Assembly (NCBI RefSeq): GCF_003992595.1
Contig: NZ_RZNA01000052.1
Coordinates: 261,214-325,213, forward strand
From: Flagellimonas oceanensis
GTDB lineage: Bacteria; Bacteroidota; Bacteroidia; Flavobacteriales; Flavobacteriaceae
DNA: 64,000 bases
Direction: 5' to 3'
This document shows, piece by piece, positions 7,941 to 16,147 of the stretch. The notes under the pieces are model-generated. The model had not been told where the DNA came from, searched no databases, and saw only the letters and a program-made list of their open reading frames with translations. The position numbers and the translations under genes were made by a program. Positions within the stretch are counted from its first letter, which is position 1. Each line of letters opens with the position of its first letter.

Positions 7941-10142
7941 ATGAGCCTAACGAACACTGATTTGCATTCCTCGCTCAAAAAATATTTTGGTTTCTCAAAG
8001 TTCAAAGGGTTACAGGAAGGTGTAATCCAGAATATACTCAACGACAATGATACCTTTGTAATTATGCCGACAGGCGGGGGGAAATCCCTTTGCTATCAAC
8101 TGCCGGCCCTTATGAAAGAAGGAACAGCAATTGTTGTTTCCCCGTTGATAGCCTTAATGAAGAATCAAGTGGATGCCATTCGTGGCATTTCAGAACAACA
8201 TGGCATTGCCCACGTATTGAACTCCTCCTTGACCAAAACAGAAGTAAAACAGGTAAAGGAGGATATTGCCAATGGTGTTACCAAGTTACTCTATGTAGCT
8301 CCCGAATCCCTGACCAAAGAGGAAAACGTTGATTTTCTAAAAGGAGTCCAACTTTCCTTTGTGGCTGTGGATGAGGCACACTGTATTTCGGAATGGGGGC
8401 ACGATTTTAGGCCCGAGTATCGTAACCTTCGTGGCATCATCAATAGATTGGGGGATAATATCCCGATTATTGGGCTTACGGCAACCGCTACGCCCAAGGT
8501 GCAGGAAGATATTATTAAAAACTTGGGTATGACGGATGCCAAGGTTTTCAAAGCTTCCTTTAACAGACCCAATTTATTTTACGAGGTACGTCCTAAGACC
8601 AAAGAGGTCGATGCAGATATCATCCGTTTTGTAAAACAGAACCAAGGAAAATCCGGTATCATATATTGTTTGAGCAGAAAAAGGGTGGAAGAATTGGCCC
8701 AAGTGCTCCAAGTCAATGGTGTAAGTGCCGTTCCCTATCATGCTGGCTTTGATGCGAAGACCCGTTCCAAGTATCAGGATATGTTTTTGATGGAGGAAGT
8801 GGATGTGGTGGTGGCCACCATTGCCTTCGGCATGGGAATCGATAAACCCGATGTTCGTTTTGTGATACATCACGATATTCCGAAAAGTATCGAAAGTTAC
8901 TATCAGGAAACAGGACGTGCCGGCCGGGATGGGGGAGAGGGACATTGTTTGGCCTACTACGCCTACAAGGATGTGGAGAAGTTGGAAAAATTCATGTCTG
9001 GTAAACCTGTGGCCGAGCAAGAAATCGGTAATGCCTTGTTGCAGGAGATAGTAGCCTATGCCGAGACATCCATTTCCCGTAGAAAATTTATTCTACATTA
9101 CTTCGGCGAAGATTTTGATGAATTGAATGGAGAAGGGGCTGATATGGACGATAATTCCAGGAACCCCAAACCCAAGGAGGAGGCCAAGGAAGATGTAGTC
9201 AAGCTTTTGAGTGTGGTAAAGGACACCAAAGAAAAATTCAAGACCAAGGAAATTGTAAGGGTGTTGGTAGGAAAGACCAATGCCATGATAACTTCCCATA
9301 AAACCGATGAAAAGCCCTTTTTTGGAATAGGCAAGGACAGGGATAAAGAGTTTTGGATGGCGCTTACGCGACAGGTTTTGGTCGCAGGCCTCCTCAAAAA
9401 GGAAATCGAACGCTATGGAATCCTGCATCTGACTGAGGAGGGTGAAAAATACCTCGAAAATCCGGAGTCCTTTATGATGACCAAGGATCATGTATACTCC
9501 AAAGATGATTCGGGAAATATCGTGGTCGCAGAAAAATCCAACGGAGCCGTAGCGGATGAAAACTTATTGAAACTATTGCGCGACCTTAGAAGAAAAGAGG
9601 CTCAAAAGCGAGAGGTTCCGCCTTTTGTGGTTTTCCAGGATCCATCATTGGAGGATATGTCACTTAAATATCCGGTAACGATGCAAGAACTGCTCAATAT
9701 TCAAGGTGTGGGCGAGGGCAAGGCCAAAAAATACGGAAAAGCCTTCGTGGATTTGATTTCCAAATACGTGGATGAAAACGATATTACCAGGCCGGATGAC
9801 CTTGTGGTAAAAAGCACAGGCGCCAACTCTGGATTAAAATTGTATGTGATCCAAAGTGTGGATAGAAAATTGGCACTGGACGATATTGCTTCTGCCAAAG
9901 GGTTGGAGTTGCCAGAACTGATCAAAGAGATGGAGCAAATCGTATTCAGTGGGACCAAATTGAACATTGGCTATTGGATTGACGAAATCTTGGATGAGGA
10001 TCAACAAGAGGAAATCCATGACTACTTTTTGGAAGCTGAGACTGATTCCATTTCTGCAGCCGTTGAAGAATTTGAAGGGGACTACGAAGATGAAGAACTC
10101 CGTTTGTACCGCCTAAAATTCATAAGTGAAGTGGCGAATTAA
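7941..10142 (+). CDS. recQ: ATP-dependent DNA helicase RecQ
   Basis: The start is placed at ATG 7941 (733 residues) rather than the in-frame TTG at 7926, because family similarity begins with SLTNTDLHSSLKKYFGF. Motifs are Walker A MPTGGGKS at 42-49, DEAH in AVDEAHCISEWGHDFRP, and motif VI QETGRAGRDG. An RQC region and an HRDC domain (about 575-650) follow. The protein unwinds forked and recombination intermediates with 3'-5' polarity. The cysteines that bind zinc in E. coli RecQ are absent: the usual CRR is SRR (SISRRKFILHYFGE), and the later CxxC is replaced by GADMDDN. The gene diverges from kdsD and converges on the CCC-motif genes. Confidence 0.95.
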   Translation: MSLTNTDLHSSLKKYFGFSKFKGLQEGVIQNILNDNDTFVIMPTGGGKSLCYQLPALMKEGTAIVVSPLIALMKNQVDAIRGISEQHGIAHVLNSSLTKTEVKQVKEDIANGVTKLLYVAPESLTKEENVDFLKGVQLSFVAVDEAHCISEWGHDFRPEYRNLRGIINRLGDNIPIIGLTATATPKVQEDIIKNLGMTDAKVFKASFNRPNLFYEVRPKTKEVDADIIRFVKQNQGKSGIIYCLSRKRVEELAQVLQVNGVSAVPYHAGFDAKTRSKYQDMFLMEEVDVVVATIAFGMGIDKPDVRFVIHHDIPKSIESYYQETGRAGRDGGEGHCLAYYAYKDVEKLEKFMSGKPVAEQEIGNALLQEIVAYAETSISRRKFILHYFGEDFDELNGEGADMDDNSRNPKPKEEAKEDVVKLLSVVKDTKEKFKTKEIVRVLVGKTNAMITSHKTDEKPFFGIGKDRDKEFWMALTRQVLVAGLLKKEIERYGILHLTEEGEKYLENPESFMMTKDHVYSKDDSGNIVVAEKSNGAVADENLLKLLRDLRRKEAQKREVPPFVVFQDPSLEDMSLKYPVTMQELLNIQGVGEGKAKKYGKAFVDLISKYVDENDITRPDDLVVKSTGANSGLKLYVIQSVDRKLALDDIASAKGLELPELIKEMEQIVFSGTKLNIGYWIDEILDEDQQEEIHDYFLEAETDSISAAVEEFEGDYEDEELRLYRLKFISEVAN

Positions 10143-10153
10143 AATTCGCCACT
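10130..10153. terminator. 24-bp palindrome carrying both convergent stop codons
   Basis: Arms AGTGGCGAATT (10130-10140) and AATTCGCCACT (10143-10153) are perfect complements separated by AA. The stop codons of recQ (+, 10140-10142) and of the CCC-motif gene (-, 10139-10141) both lie in its centre. A strong stem in both transcripts suggests a bidirectional terminator or transcript-end protector, but there is no T-run. Confidence 0.5.
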
Positions 10154-10450
10154 CAATTCTCCTGTAGTGATTGCCGCTACGATTAATCCAAAATAAAGGA
10201 TAGTAAGCACTAAATACACCAATGCTAATGCCAATCCAATGTAGGAAAGGATTTTACCTGTTTTCACATTACTGTAGTCGGTATAATTTTCGGGGCTTGA
10301 TCGGTACAATTGGTCAGCACTTTTCGCTTTTACCAAACCGATAATGCTAAAAATGGCACCAAAAGGGCCGCAACAAAACAAAGTGAGGACAATGGAGAGT
10401 ATCCCCATTGTCAACACCGTGCTTGCCCCTGGTAAGGGTTGTTGGTTCAT
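10139..10450 (-). CDS. CCC-motif-type small membrane protein (CC variant)
   Basis: This 103-residue protein has two hydrophobic segments (about 9-38 and 68-95). The first carries the cysteine pair in LTLFCCGPFG, where its neighbour has three cysteines. A polar loop between them has K, N and Y residues and ends in the shared phrase VKTGKILSYIGL. It belongs with the Bacteroidota CCC-motif membrane proteins, for which no function is known; general architecture resembles DUF4190-type proteins. It lies 9 bases after the paralogue at 10460-10786 and is presumably expressed from the same transcript. Confidence 0.75.
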   Translation of the reverse strand: MNQQPLPGASTVLTMGILSIVLTLFCCGPFGAIFSIIGLVKAKSADQLYRSSPENYTDYSNVKTGKILSYIGLALALVYLVLTILYFGLIVAAITTGELSGEF

Positions 10451-10459
10451 ATTGTTGTC

Positions 10460-10786
10460 TTATTGATATTGTTCAAGGATTTCTTGCATTTGCTGAGGAT
10501 CTTGAAGGGTCTCCCATCCAAAATAAGAAATGGCCCAAATCATATAGGCAAGGGCTAAGATATTCAGTACAAGCCCGATAATGGCAAGTATCCTACCTGT
10601 TTTTACAGTTTGGACGCCTTCGTACATTTCTGGATTTTCAGCATAGAGCTTCAAGGCTTTGTTGGCCAATATCAAGGCAATGATTCCGAAAATAAGCCCG
10701 ATGATACCGTAGCAGCAACAAGTTACAATCGAAATGATGCCAAATACCATTATCAGTGTAGCGTTTGGAAGTTTCTGTTGTTCCAT
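10460..10786 (-). CDS. CCC-motif membrane protein
   Basis: This 108-residue protein has two membrane segments (about 9-40 and 65-90). The first contains IVTCCCYGIIG, the three-cysteine signature of the family, and the second opens with VKTGRILAIIGL. It is a paralogue of the gene at 10139-10450, with which it forms a tandem pair downstream of a DUF2752 gene. The C-terminal tail (QDPQQMQEILEQYQ) is polar and probably cytoplasmic. Function is unknown; the vicinal membrane cysteines could bind metal, carry lipid or take part in redox chemistry, but nothing here decides between these. Confidence 0.8.
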   Translation of the reverse strand: MEQQKLPNATLIMVFGIISIVTCCCYGIIGLIFGIIALILANKALKLYAENPEMYEGVQTVKTGRILAIIGLVLNILALAYMIWAISYFGWETLQDPQQMQEILEQYQ

Positions 10787-10798
10787 AGTTTTAGGTTT

Positions 10799-11119
10799 TT
10801 AATTAAAAAGGTTGTTCATTTTTAGAATATAACTTATTATGATGGTACCAGCTGTCATGACGACAAGGGCCATTTTTAAGTACTGGGAATATTTGATGGT
10901 CGTAAAGCTACTCGTTACCAAAAACGCAAGAAGCGCCAACATGGGATAAATAGCTGGATACATCTGAAATGCAGCAACGAACTCTCCATGCAACAATAAA
11001 TCAACGGAACGCTGTAAGCCACATCCTGGGCAATCTATTCCCAGAAGTTGTTTGTTGAGGCATGGAAGCATGTAATCTTCTAAATCTATGGCAGATATGG
11101 TCAGTGCAGGGTACATCAT
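10799..11119 (-). CDS. DUF2752 membrane protein
   Basis: This 106-residue protein has the DUF2752 signature LGIDCPGCGLQRS (about 26-38) followed by two membrane helices (about 53-72 and 82-101). The two cysteines of CPGC are the family hallmark; function is unknown. The start is uncertain: ATG at 11119 is used, but family similarity begins around LEDYMLPC, so ATG at 11071 is possible. It is 12 bases upstream of the CCC-motif pair, suggesting one small operon of cysteine-bearing membrane proteins. Confidence 0.75.
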   Translation of the reverse strand: MMYPALTISAIDLEDYMLPCLNKQLLGIDCPGCGLQRSVDLLLHGEFVAAFQMYPAIYPMLALLAFLVTSSFTTIKYSQYLKMALVVMTAGTIIISYILKMNNLFN

Positions 11120-11197
11120 AGTCTGTAGAGCCCGAAATTACTATTATTTTTGTATTCGGGTTTAATATTTACATCATTTTTACCTTAGAAATCAATT

Positions 11198-11740
11198 ATG
11201 GGCAAATTTTCAATAGGGGATAGGGCAGAAGTGTTGGACGAGGCCATTTCGGGGATCGTGCAAAAAGTGGACGGTAATGAAGTGACCTTGATTACCGATG
11301 ATGGGTTCCCTATGCATTTTCCTGCCGATGATCTGGTTAAAATAGAAGGCGATATTTCTGTTTCCAATTATGAGGTCGCTCAAATCAAAAAAGAAAAGGA
11401 GATACCAAAAAAGAGAAAGGCACCGACCATAAAGCCCAAAGAAAGGACAGCTCCAAAAATGGAAGTGGATTTGCATATCCACCAACTAGTGAAATCCAGC
11501 AAGGGCATGAGTAATTTTGATATGCTCAACATTCAGTTGGATACCGCAAAGCGACAATTGGATTTTGCCATACGAAAACGAATCCAAAAAGTGGTGTTTA
11601 TCCACGGAGTGGGTGAAGGGGTGTTAAAAGAAGAACTACGCTACTTGTTCAATAGGTACGACAATGTGAATTTTTATGATGCCGATTACCAGAAATACGG
11701 TTTGGGAGCTACCGAAGTCTACATTTATCAGAATGCTTAA
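11198..11740 (+). CDS. Smr-domain protein (MutS2 C-terminal type)
   Basis: This 180-residue protein has an N-terminal beta domain (about 1-60, GDRAEVLDEAISGIVQKVDG, DUF2027-like), a basic linker (about 65-95, rich in K and P) and an Smr domain (about 95-178) with VDLHIHQL and the loop FIHGVGEGVLK. Smr domains nick or bind branched nucleic acid, and in related proteins act on RNA or stalled ribosomes; the substrate here is unknown. It is divergent from the DUF2752 gene and its stop overlaps that of the facing lipoprotein gene by four bases. Confidence 0.85.
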   Translation: MGKFSIGDRAEVLDEAISGIVQKVDGNEVTLITDDGFPMHFPADDLVKIEGDISVSNYEVAQIKKEKEIPKKRKAPTIKPKERTAPKMEVDLHIHQLVKSSKGMSNFDMLNIQLDTAKRQLDFAIRKRIQKVVFIHGVGEGVLKEELRYLFNRYDNVNFYDADYQKYGLGATEVYIYQNA

Positions 11741-12258
11741 TCAGGAACATTGGTGGTTACTTCACCAAACTCGTTTATAGCCAAATTGGTAATACGTTCC
11801 CCGTTTCCAGTAACAAAGGAAATTCCGCTAAGGCTAATATTGTGAGCAAAAAGAGTGCTGTCATTTTCGGCAAGCATGGTCTCAATGATGACCAATCCAT
11901 CTTCCGCTACGACTTCTTGTACTACAGTCGGTTCTACCGTGGGGATATCATCGCAGAAATAATCGTTGTCCACACCGTCTGAGAAAACCCGATATGTGAT
12001 TTGGGATTGATTGGGAACCGTACTTTCCGTGATTATCGTGTCCCCGATAACGCCATTGTTCAAGGCACCGCTTTGCAACTCTAAAATCAGGGCTTCGCTT
12101 TCATTTATTTTGAACATCAGGTTTTTTGCGTTTCTCACAGGGTTGGTGCAATACTGCAAGGAAACACTATCAAAATCGATGGTTTCTATCTGCAGGTCGC
12201 CATCACTGCAAGAAAAGAAGGTGCCCAAAACAAAAACTGAAAGGATAAATTTTCTCAT
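11737..12258 (-). CDS. Hypothetical lipoprotein
   Basis: This 173-residue protein starts with a lipoprotein signal peptide ending in the lipobox TFFSC (C17), so it should be acylated and exported. The mature part is acidic and looks beta-rich, with the cysteines Y-C-T and Y-F-C-D that could form a disulfide. I do not recognise a named domain. It converges on the Smr gene and diverges from the cysteine desulfurase gene. A -7 box sits only four bases before the ATG (12263-12270), so the message may be nearly leaderless. Confidence 0.7.
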   Translation of the reverse strand: MRKFILSVFVLGTFFSCSDGDLQIETIDFDSVSLQYCTNPVRNAKNLMFKINESEALILELQSGALNNGVIGDTIITESTVPNQSQITYRVFSDGVDNDYFCDDIPTVEPTVVQEVVAEDGLVIIETMLAENDSTLFAHNISLSGISFVTGNGERITNLAINEFGEVTTNVPD

Positions 12259-12262
12259 GTGC

Positions 12263-12270
12263 CAAATTTA
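12263..12270 (-). promoter_or_regulatory. -7 promoter box close to a start codon
   Basis: The minus strand reads TAAATTTG, fitting TAnnTTTG, then four bases and the ATG of the lipoprotein at 12258. If used, the transcript would begin at or next to the start codon. Confidence 0.4.
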
Positions 12271-12335
12271 AAGCAATTCCATTTTAATACCCTAATCCTT
12301 AGGGATAGTTTAAAAGAAATTAACTTTATTTCACG

Positions 12336-12343
12336 TACTTTTG
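12336..12343 (+). promoter_or_regulatory. -7 promoter box of cysteine desulfurase
   Basis: The sequence TACTTTTG, followed by CACC, is a very typical flavobacterial -7 box. It lies 24 bases before ATG 12368, and it rules out a start codon at 12341 because that would lie inside the box. The -33 region has no clear TTG. Confidence 0.6.
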
Positions 12344-12367
12344 CACCTGTTAAAAAGTGACCCGAAA

Positions 12368-13516
12368 ATGCAAAAAGTCTATCTGGACAACGCTGCAACC
12401 ACGCAGGTAAGACAAGAAGTGATTGAACGAATGCAACAAGCCTTGGCAGAGCATTACGGTAACCCATCTTCCACACATAGCTTCGGGAGATCGGCCAAGA
12501 CCGCTGTGGAACAGGCTAGGAAAACCATTGCCAAAACCTTGAATGCGCAACCAGCCGAAATCATCTTTACTTCTGGAGGCACGGAAGCGGATAACATGAT
12601 TTTGCGTTGTGCCGTGAGGGATTTGGGGGTCGAGACCATCATTACATCCAAAATTGAGCACCATGCCGTGCTGCATACGGTTGAGGAACTTGAAAAAGAG
12701 TACAACATCAATCTTTGGTATGTGGATTTGGATGAACATGGCAATCCAGACCTTAACCATTTGGAAGAATTGCTCAAAAAGGACGCTTCCAAAAAGTTGG
12801 TCAGTTTGATGCATGTGAACAACGAAATCGGGAACATTACCGATATTGCTGCTGTAGGTAAACTTTGCAAGGCAAACGAAGCACTTTTCCATTCCGATAC
12901 TGTACAATCCATAGGACACTATCCTTGGGATGTGCAAGCTGTAAATGTTGATTTCATGACAGCTGCCGCCCATAAATTCCATGGACCCAAAGGGATAGGT
13001 TTTGCCTTTATTCGAAAAAATTCTGGTTTAAAACCTTTAATAGTGGGAGGTTCCCAGGAAAGAGGTTTTAGGGCAGGTACCGAACCTTTCCATAACATTG
13101 TTGGGTTGGAGGAAGCTTTTGTAAGAGCCTACGAGCATTTGGATGAAGAAACCAAAACCGTAAAAGAGCTCAAAAAGTATTTTGTGGATAGGATTTTGGA
13201 AGAGATTCCGGGAGCAGAATGCAACGGACTTTCAGGCGATATGGAAAAAGGCACTTATACCTTGGCCAATATTCGTTTGCCATTTGACAAACAGAAGGGC
13301 TTGATGCTCCTGTTCCACTTGGATATGAAGGGAATTGCCTGTTCCAAGGGAAGTGCATGCCAATCGGGAAGCAACCAAGGTTCGCATGTGCTTAATGAAA
13401 TTTTGGAAGGCGAGGAACTGGAGAAGCCCAGTTTGCGCTTTTCCTTTTCCATGTACAATACCAAGGAAGAGCTGGACTACGCTGTTGAGGTGTTGAAGGA
13501 GTTTGCGAACAGTTGA
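12368..13516 (+). CDS. Cysteine desulfurase (NifS/IscS family)
   Basis: This 382-residue protein is a fold-type I PLP enzyme that removes sulfur from cysteine for Fe-S clusters and tRNA thiolation. It starts with the family signature VYLDNAATT; the PLP lysine lies in AAHKFHGPKG, and the persulfide cysteine in SKGSACQSG near residue 335. ATG 12368 is chosen because the family N-terminus is QKVYLDNAATT and the promoter box precedes it. No iscU or other suf/isc gene is adjacent, so it may serve tRNA modification or general sulfur supply. It ends directly against the facing gene at 13517. Confidence 0.92.
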   Translation: MQKVYLDNAATTQVRQEVIERMQQALAEHYGNPSSTHSFGRSAKTAVEQARKTIAKTLNAQPAEIIFTSGGTEADNMILRCAVRDLGVETIITSKIEHHAVLHTVEELEKEYNINLWYVDLDEHGNPDLNHLEELLKKDASKKLVSLMHVNNEIGNITDIAAVGKLCKANEALFHSDTVQSIGHYPWDVQAVNVDFMTAAAHKFHGPKGIGFAFIRKNSGLKPLIVGGSQERGFRAGTEPFHNIVGLEEAFVRAYEHLDEETKTVKELKKYFVDRILEEIPGAECNGLSGDMEKGTYTLANIRLPFDKQKGLMLLFHLDMKGIACSKGSACQSGSNQGSHVLNEILEGEELEKPSLRFSFSMYNTKEELDYAVEVLKEFANS

Positions 13517-14164
13517 TTAATTTCTGTTCCTTCTTTTTTCCCTGTCATAAGGAAACTTTCTGGATGCGGTCTTCATCATTTTATCGATGAGTTCCGTGGT
13601 GTTTTTGCCTGTTTTCTTGGAAATTTCGTTCTCATATTTCCAAAGTAGTTTGCCTGTATCGCCATCACTTATTTTCACGCCGATACGTCCGTAATTTGCA
13701 TTGCCACTGAAGTAATCCAAAATACTGAAATCCGTGGGCACTCCTTCTGATAACAATATGTTCAGGGTCAGGTTGCCGCTGATAATCCCGTCCACATCTA
13801 GAATTTTGCACAATTCCTGGGTGGTGTAGGTGTCAATATTATCGTAGTCAATATTGTTCTGTGCCAAAATAGCGTTGGTGTTCATAATGTTCTGAAAGTC
13901 CACATTGAACTTTTTTCGCTTTTTACGTTTGGAAAAATAGGTTTCCAATGCATTCTGTACCGCATACCCCTCTTTTTGCGCCAAAACACTCAATTCATCC
14001 TTGTCCACCGCTTTCTTTAATTCCAGATGCGCGATAAAGGGTATTATCGCCAAAATCTCATGGTCTTCGGTATACTCATCAAACCTTATGCTCTCATAAA
14101 TGTTCTTTTGGGCCATGGCCAGTGTAGTGGTAAAAAGAACAAGGACAAAGACAATTTTTTTCAT
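13517..14164 (-). CDS. Secreted protein of unknown function, CsgG/LpoB-like features
   Basis: This 215-residue protein has a signal peptide (about 1-18, ending AMAQ). The mature part has an alpha/beta look: ILAIIPFIAHLE, a basic stretch SKRKKRKKF, LDVDGIISGNLTL, and ISDGDTGKLLWKYENE. The last two resemble the pattern of CsgG/LpoB/GNA1162-type periplasmic proteins, but I cannot confirm this by eye. The C-terminus is strongly basic (YDREKRRNRN). It follows the M23 peptidase gene on the same strand by 126 bases and has its own -7 box at 14280-14287. Confidence 0.65.
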   Translation of the reverse strand: MKKIVFVLVLFTTTLAMAQKNIYESIRFDEYTEDHEILAIIPFIAHLELKKAVDKDELSVLAQKEGYAVQNALETYFSKRKKRKKFNVDFQNIMNTNAILAQNNIDYDNIDTYTTQELCKILDVDGIISGNLTLNILLSEGVPTDFSILDYFSGNANYGRIGVKISDGDTGKLLWKYENEISKKTGKNTTELIDKMMKTASRKFPYDREKRRNRN

Positions 14165-14279
14165 TAATCAATTTTTATTTCAATACTCATGGTCTATGGC
14201 TGAGGTTGTTCAGGCAACAGGTTGGCACTTAGAATCGTAAAAAAACAGGTTGTATCAGATCGGGTTGATTTTCCGTGTG

Positions 14280-14287
14280 CAAAAGTA
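14280..14287 (-). promoter_or_regulatory. -7 promoter box upstream of the secreted protein gene
   Basis: The minus strand reads TACTTTTG, matching TAnnTTTG, just after the stop codon of the M23 peptidase. The predicted leader to the ATG at 14164 would be about 110 bases. No -33 TTG is visible. Confidence 0.4.
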
Positions 14288-14290
14288 ACG

Positions 14291-15982
14291 CTATTTCCTG
14301 AAAAAAGAGCTCGTGTAGGTGGAAGAGTTGCCGACATTGTCCGTAACCGTGACTTTAAGTTCACATTCCGTTTCGCTGGTCACATTATCCTCAAAATTAT
14401 AGGTTATGGTATTGGTTTTTGGCTCATACTCCATCAAAATCCATTTTCCGTTCAAGGTAGCGGAATAGGAATCAATGCCGCTCAAGTCGTCCGAAATGGA
14501 AAGACTAAGGTAGTTGTAATTACTCAACCATTGTTTCTCCTTGAAGTTTTTGGGGCGTATCTGGGGTGCTACACTATCCCTTACCAAGGTATAGGTGCCC
14601 AAAGTTCGTGTTCGTGTTGTAAAAGAGCCATCCCTTTTATAGGTTTTCGAGTAGGATGGCCACATTCTACTGTCCAAATGGGCAATGAACAATTGTTTTC
14701 TTTCTTCCGTTGAATATTTTGATGGGTCAAAGCTTATAGTGAAATTTCGGTGGGCTGCAACGCTATTATCGTGTATCGTGATGGTGTCGTTCCCTTTTTC
14801 CAGATGGATGAAAAAATCTTCATAAAAGGTGCTGGCGGGAAAATAAACTTTGGCAGCCCCCAAATCAAAATTGTTGGGTTTAGTGGCAATGATAAAATTT
14901 TCGGTGGTCTCGTCATCCTTGGAGATTTTTTCCTCTTCCCGTTTTCCCTCTACGGGAATGATCAGCTTTGTGGTGTTGCCCTCCAAATCCGAAATGAGCA
15001 TTTCCACATTGTACGACATTCCTTCTTCCACTTTTATCTTTCCATCGTTGTAAAGCGATTTGTAAATGCTCAAATGGTTGTAGGGTTCCTTAAAACACTT
15101 TTGGATACGCTGCCGGTGGTCGTAAAAGTGTGCATAATCGATAAGGGTGTTGATGTAACGGGTCTCTCCAAAGGAGAAAGTCTCAAAATCAAACTCGGAA
15201 TAGGTTCTACCGTTTACGGACTGCTTGATAGCGTACACCCCGTTTTTGTTGGCGGCCATGTCCAAACGGTCAAATGTATTGATTCCGAAGCCTATGGTTC
15301 CGGAAGCGGTTACTTTATCAGCCAAAAAAGAACCGTCGGACTGTCGGGTATAATTCAACTGGATTTTTTTTGCGCTTTGATTGATCAAGCCACCCTCGGA
15401 CAATGGATACCCATAGAGCCCCAACAAAGTTGGGTCAGTGGCGTCCCTGACCTCATACCCGTAGAGTAGGGGATTGGTGGGTTTGCTGTTCACGCTGTTC
15501 CTTATTTCAAAATGAAGGTGGGGTCCTGCGGAACCGCCCGTGTTGCCCGAATAGGCAATCGTACTGCCTTTGGTCACTTTGAGTTCGCCATAATCGGGAA
15601 ACATCTCCACTTCATAGGATTGTTTCTGATATTGGACTTTTTTAACGTATTCCTCGATTTCGGGACCAAATTTTTGCAGGTGGGCATATACCGAGGTGTA
15701 TCCGTTGGGGTGGGCTATATAAAGTGCTTTGCCATACCCCCAGTGTGAGACTTTGATGCGCGTTACGGTACCATCGCCTATGGCAAAAACGGGCAGTCCT
15801 TCCCGTTGTTGTGTTTTAATATCCATCCCGGAATGGAAATGATTGGATCGAAGCTCGCCAAAGGTGCCAGCCAAAACCAATGGAATATCCAAAGGTGAAC
15901 GGAATTCATCTTGGGGGTATTTTTTTTGGGCGGAAAGGTGGAGTGCAATGAAAAATAGGACCAATAAAGTGTTGCAGCGCAT
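14291..15982 (-). CDS. M23-family metallopeptidase (LytM/LysM-type endopeptidase)
   Basis: This 563-residue protein has a signal peptide at about 1-19 (MRCNTLLVLFFIALHLSAQ). The LytM domain (about 40-170) has the zinc ligands in HFHSGMD and the catalytic HLHFEIR. After it come several hundred residues of beta-rich sequence with late Ig-like strands (VAPQIRPKNF, VTVTDNVGNSSTYTSSFFRK). Enzymes of this class cut peptidoglycan cross-links in the periplasm. The start is set at 15982, since the in-frame ATG further upstream would put the signal peptide internally. It is divergent from the division genes at 16148. Confidence 0.88.
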   Translation of the reverse strand: MRCNTLLVLFFIALHLSAQKKYPQDEFRSPLDIPLVLAGTFGELRSNHFHSGMDIKTQQREGLPVFAIGDGTVTRIKVSHWGYGKALYIAHPNGYTSVYAHLQKFGPEIEEYVKKVQYQKQSYEVEMFPDYGELKVTKGSTIAYSGNTGGSAGPHLHFEIRNSVNSKPTNPLLYGYEVRDATDPTLLGLYGYPLSEGGLINQSAKKIQLNYTRQSDGSFLADKVTASGTIGFGINTFDRLDMAANKNGVYAIKQSVNGRTYSEFDFETFSFGETRYINTLIDYAHFYDHRQRIQKCFKEPYNHLSIYKSLYNDGKIKVEEGMSYNVEMLISDLEGNTTKLIIPVEGKREEEKISKDDETTENFIIATKPNNFDLGAAKVYFPASTFYEDFFIHLEKGNDTITIHDNSVAAHRNFTISFDPSKYSTEERKQLFIAHLDSRMWPSYSKTYKRDGSFTTRTRTLGTYTLVRDSVAPQIRPKNFKEKQWLSNYNYLSLSISDDLSGIDSYSATLNGKWILMEYEPKTNTITYNFEDNVTSETECELKVTVTDNVGNSSTYTSSFFRK

Positions 15983-16090
15983 ATAAACATCAATAATTCC
16001 TACGAAAGTAACCAATGTTTTGTTTTGAGAAAAGGATTTAAGAGAACCAAAAGACTTAAAGCAATGCTTTAAGAATAAATCTTAAAAGTA

Positions 16091-16121
16091 TTGCGAGGTT
16101 GTACTAGGTTGGTTAACTTTG
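16091..16121 (+). promoter_or_regulatory. Promoter of the zapB-like/zapA genes
   Basis: A -33 TTG (16091-16093), 20-base spacer and TAACTTTG (16114-16121) fit the Bacteroidota consensus well. The predicted transcript starts about 20 bases before ATG 16148. Confidence 0.6.
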
Positions 16122-16147
16122 TGTAATACGTATTGTTGTTTGCATAT

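Noticed and set aside
12341..12367. Longer N-terminus for cysteine desulfurase
   Set aside because: That codon lies inside the TACTTTTG promoter box, so it would not be in the transcript.
14750..15469. 239-codon open frame antisense to the M23 peptidase gene
   Set aside because: Lies wholly opposite a gene with clear motifs; its translation has no recognisable domain.
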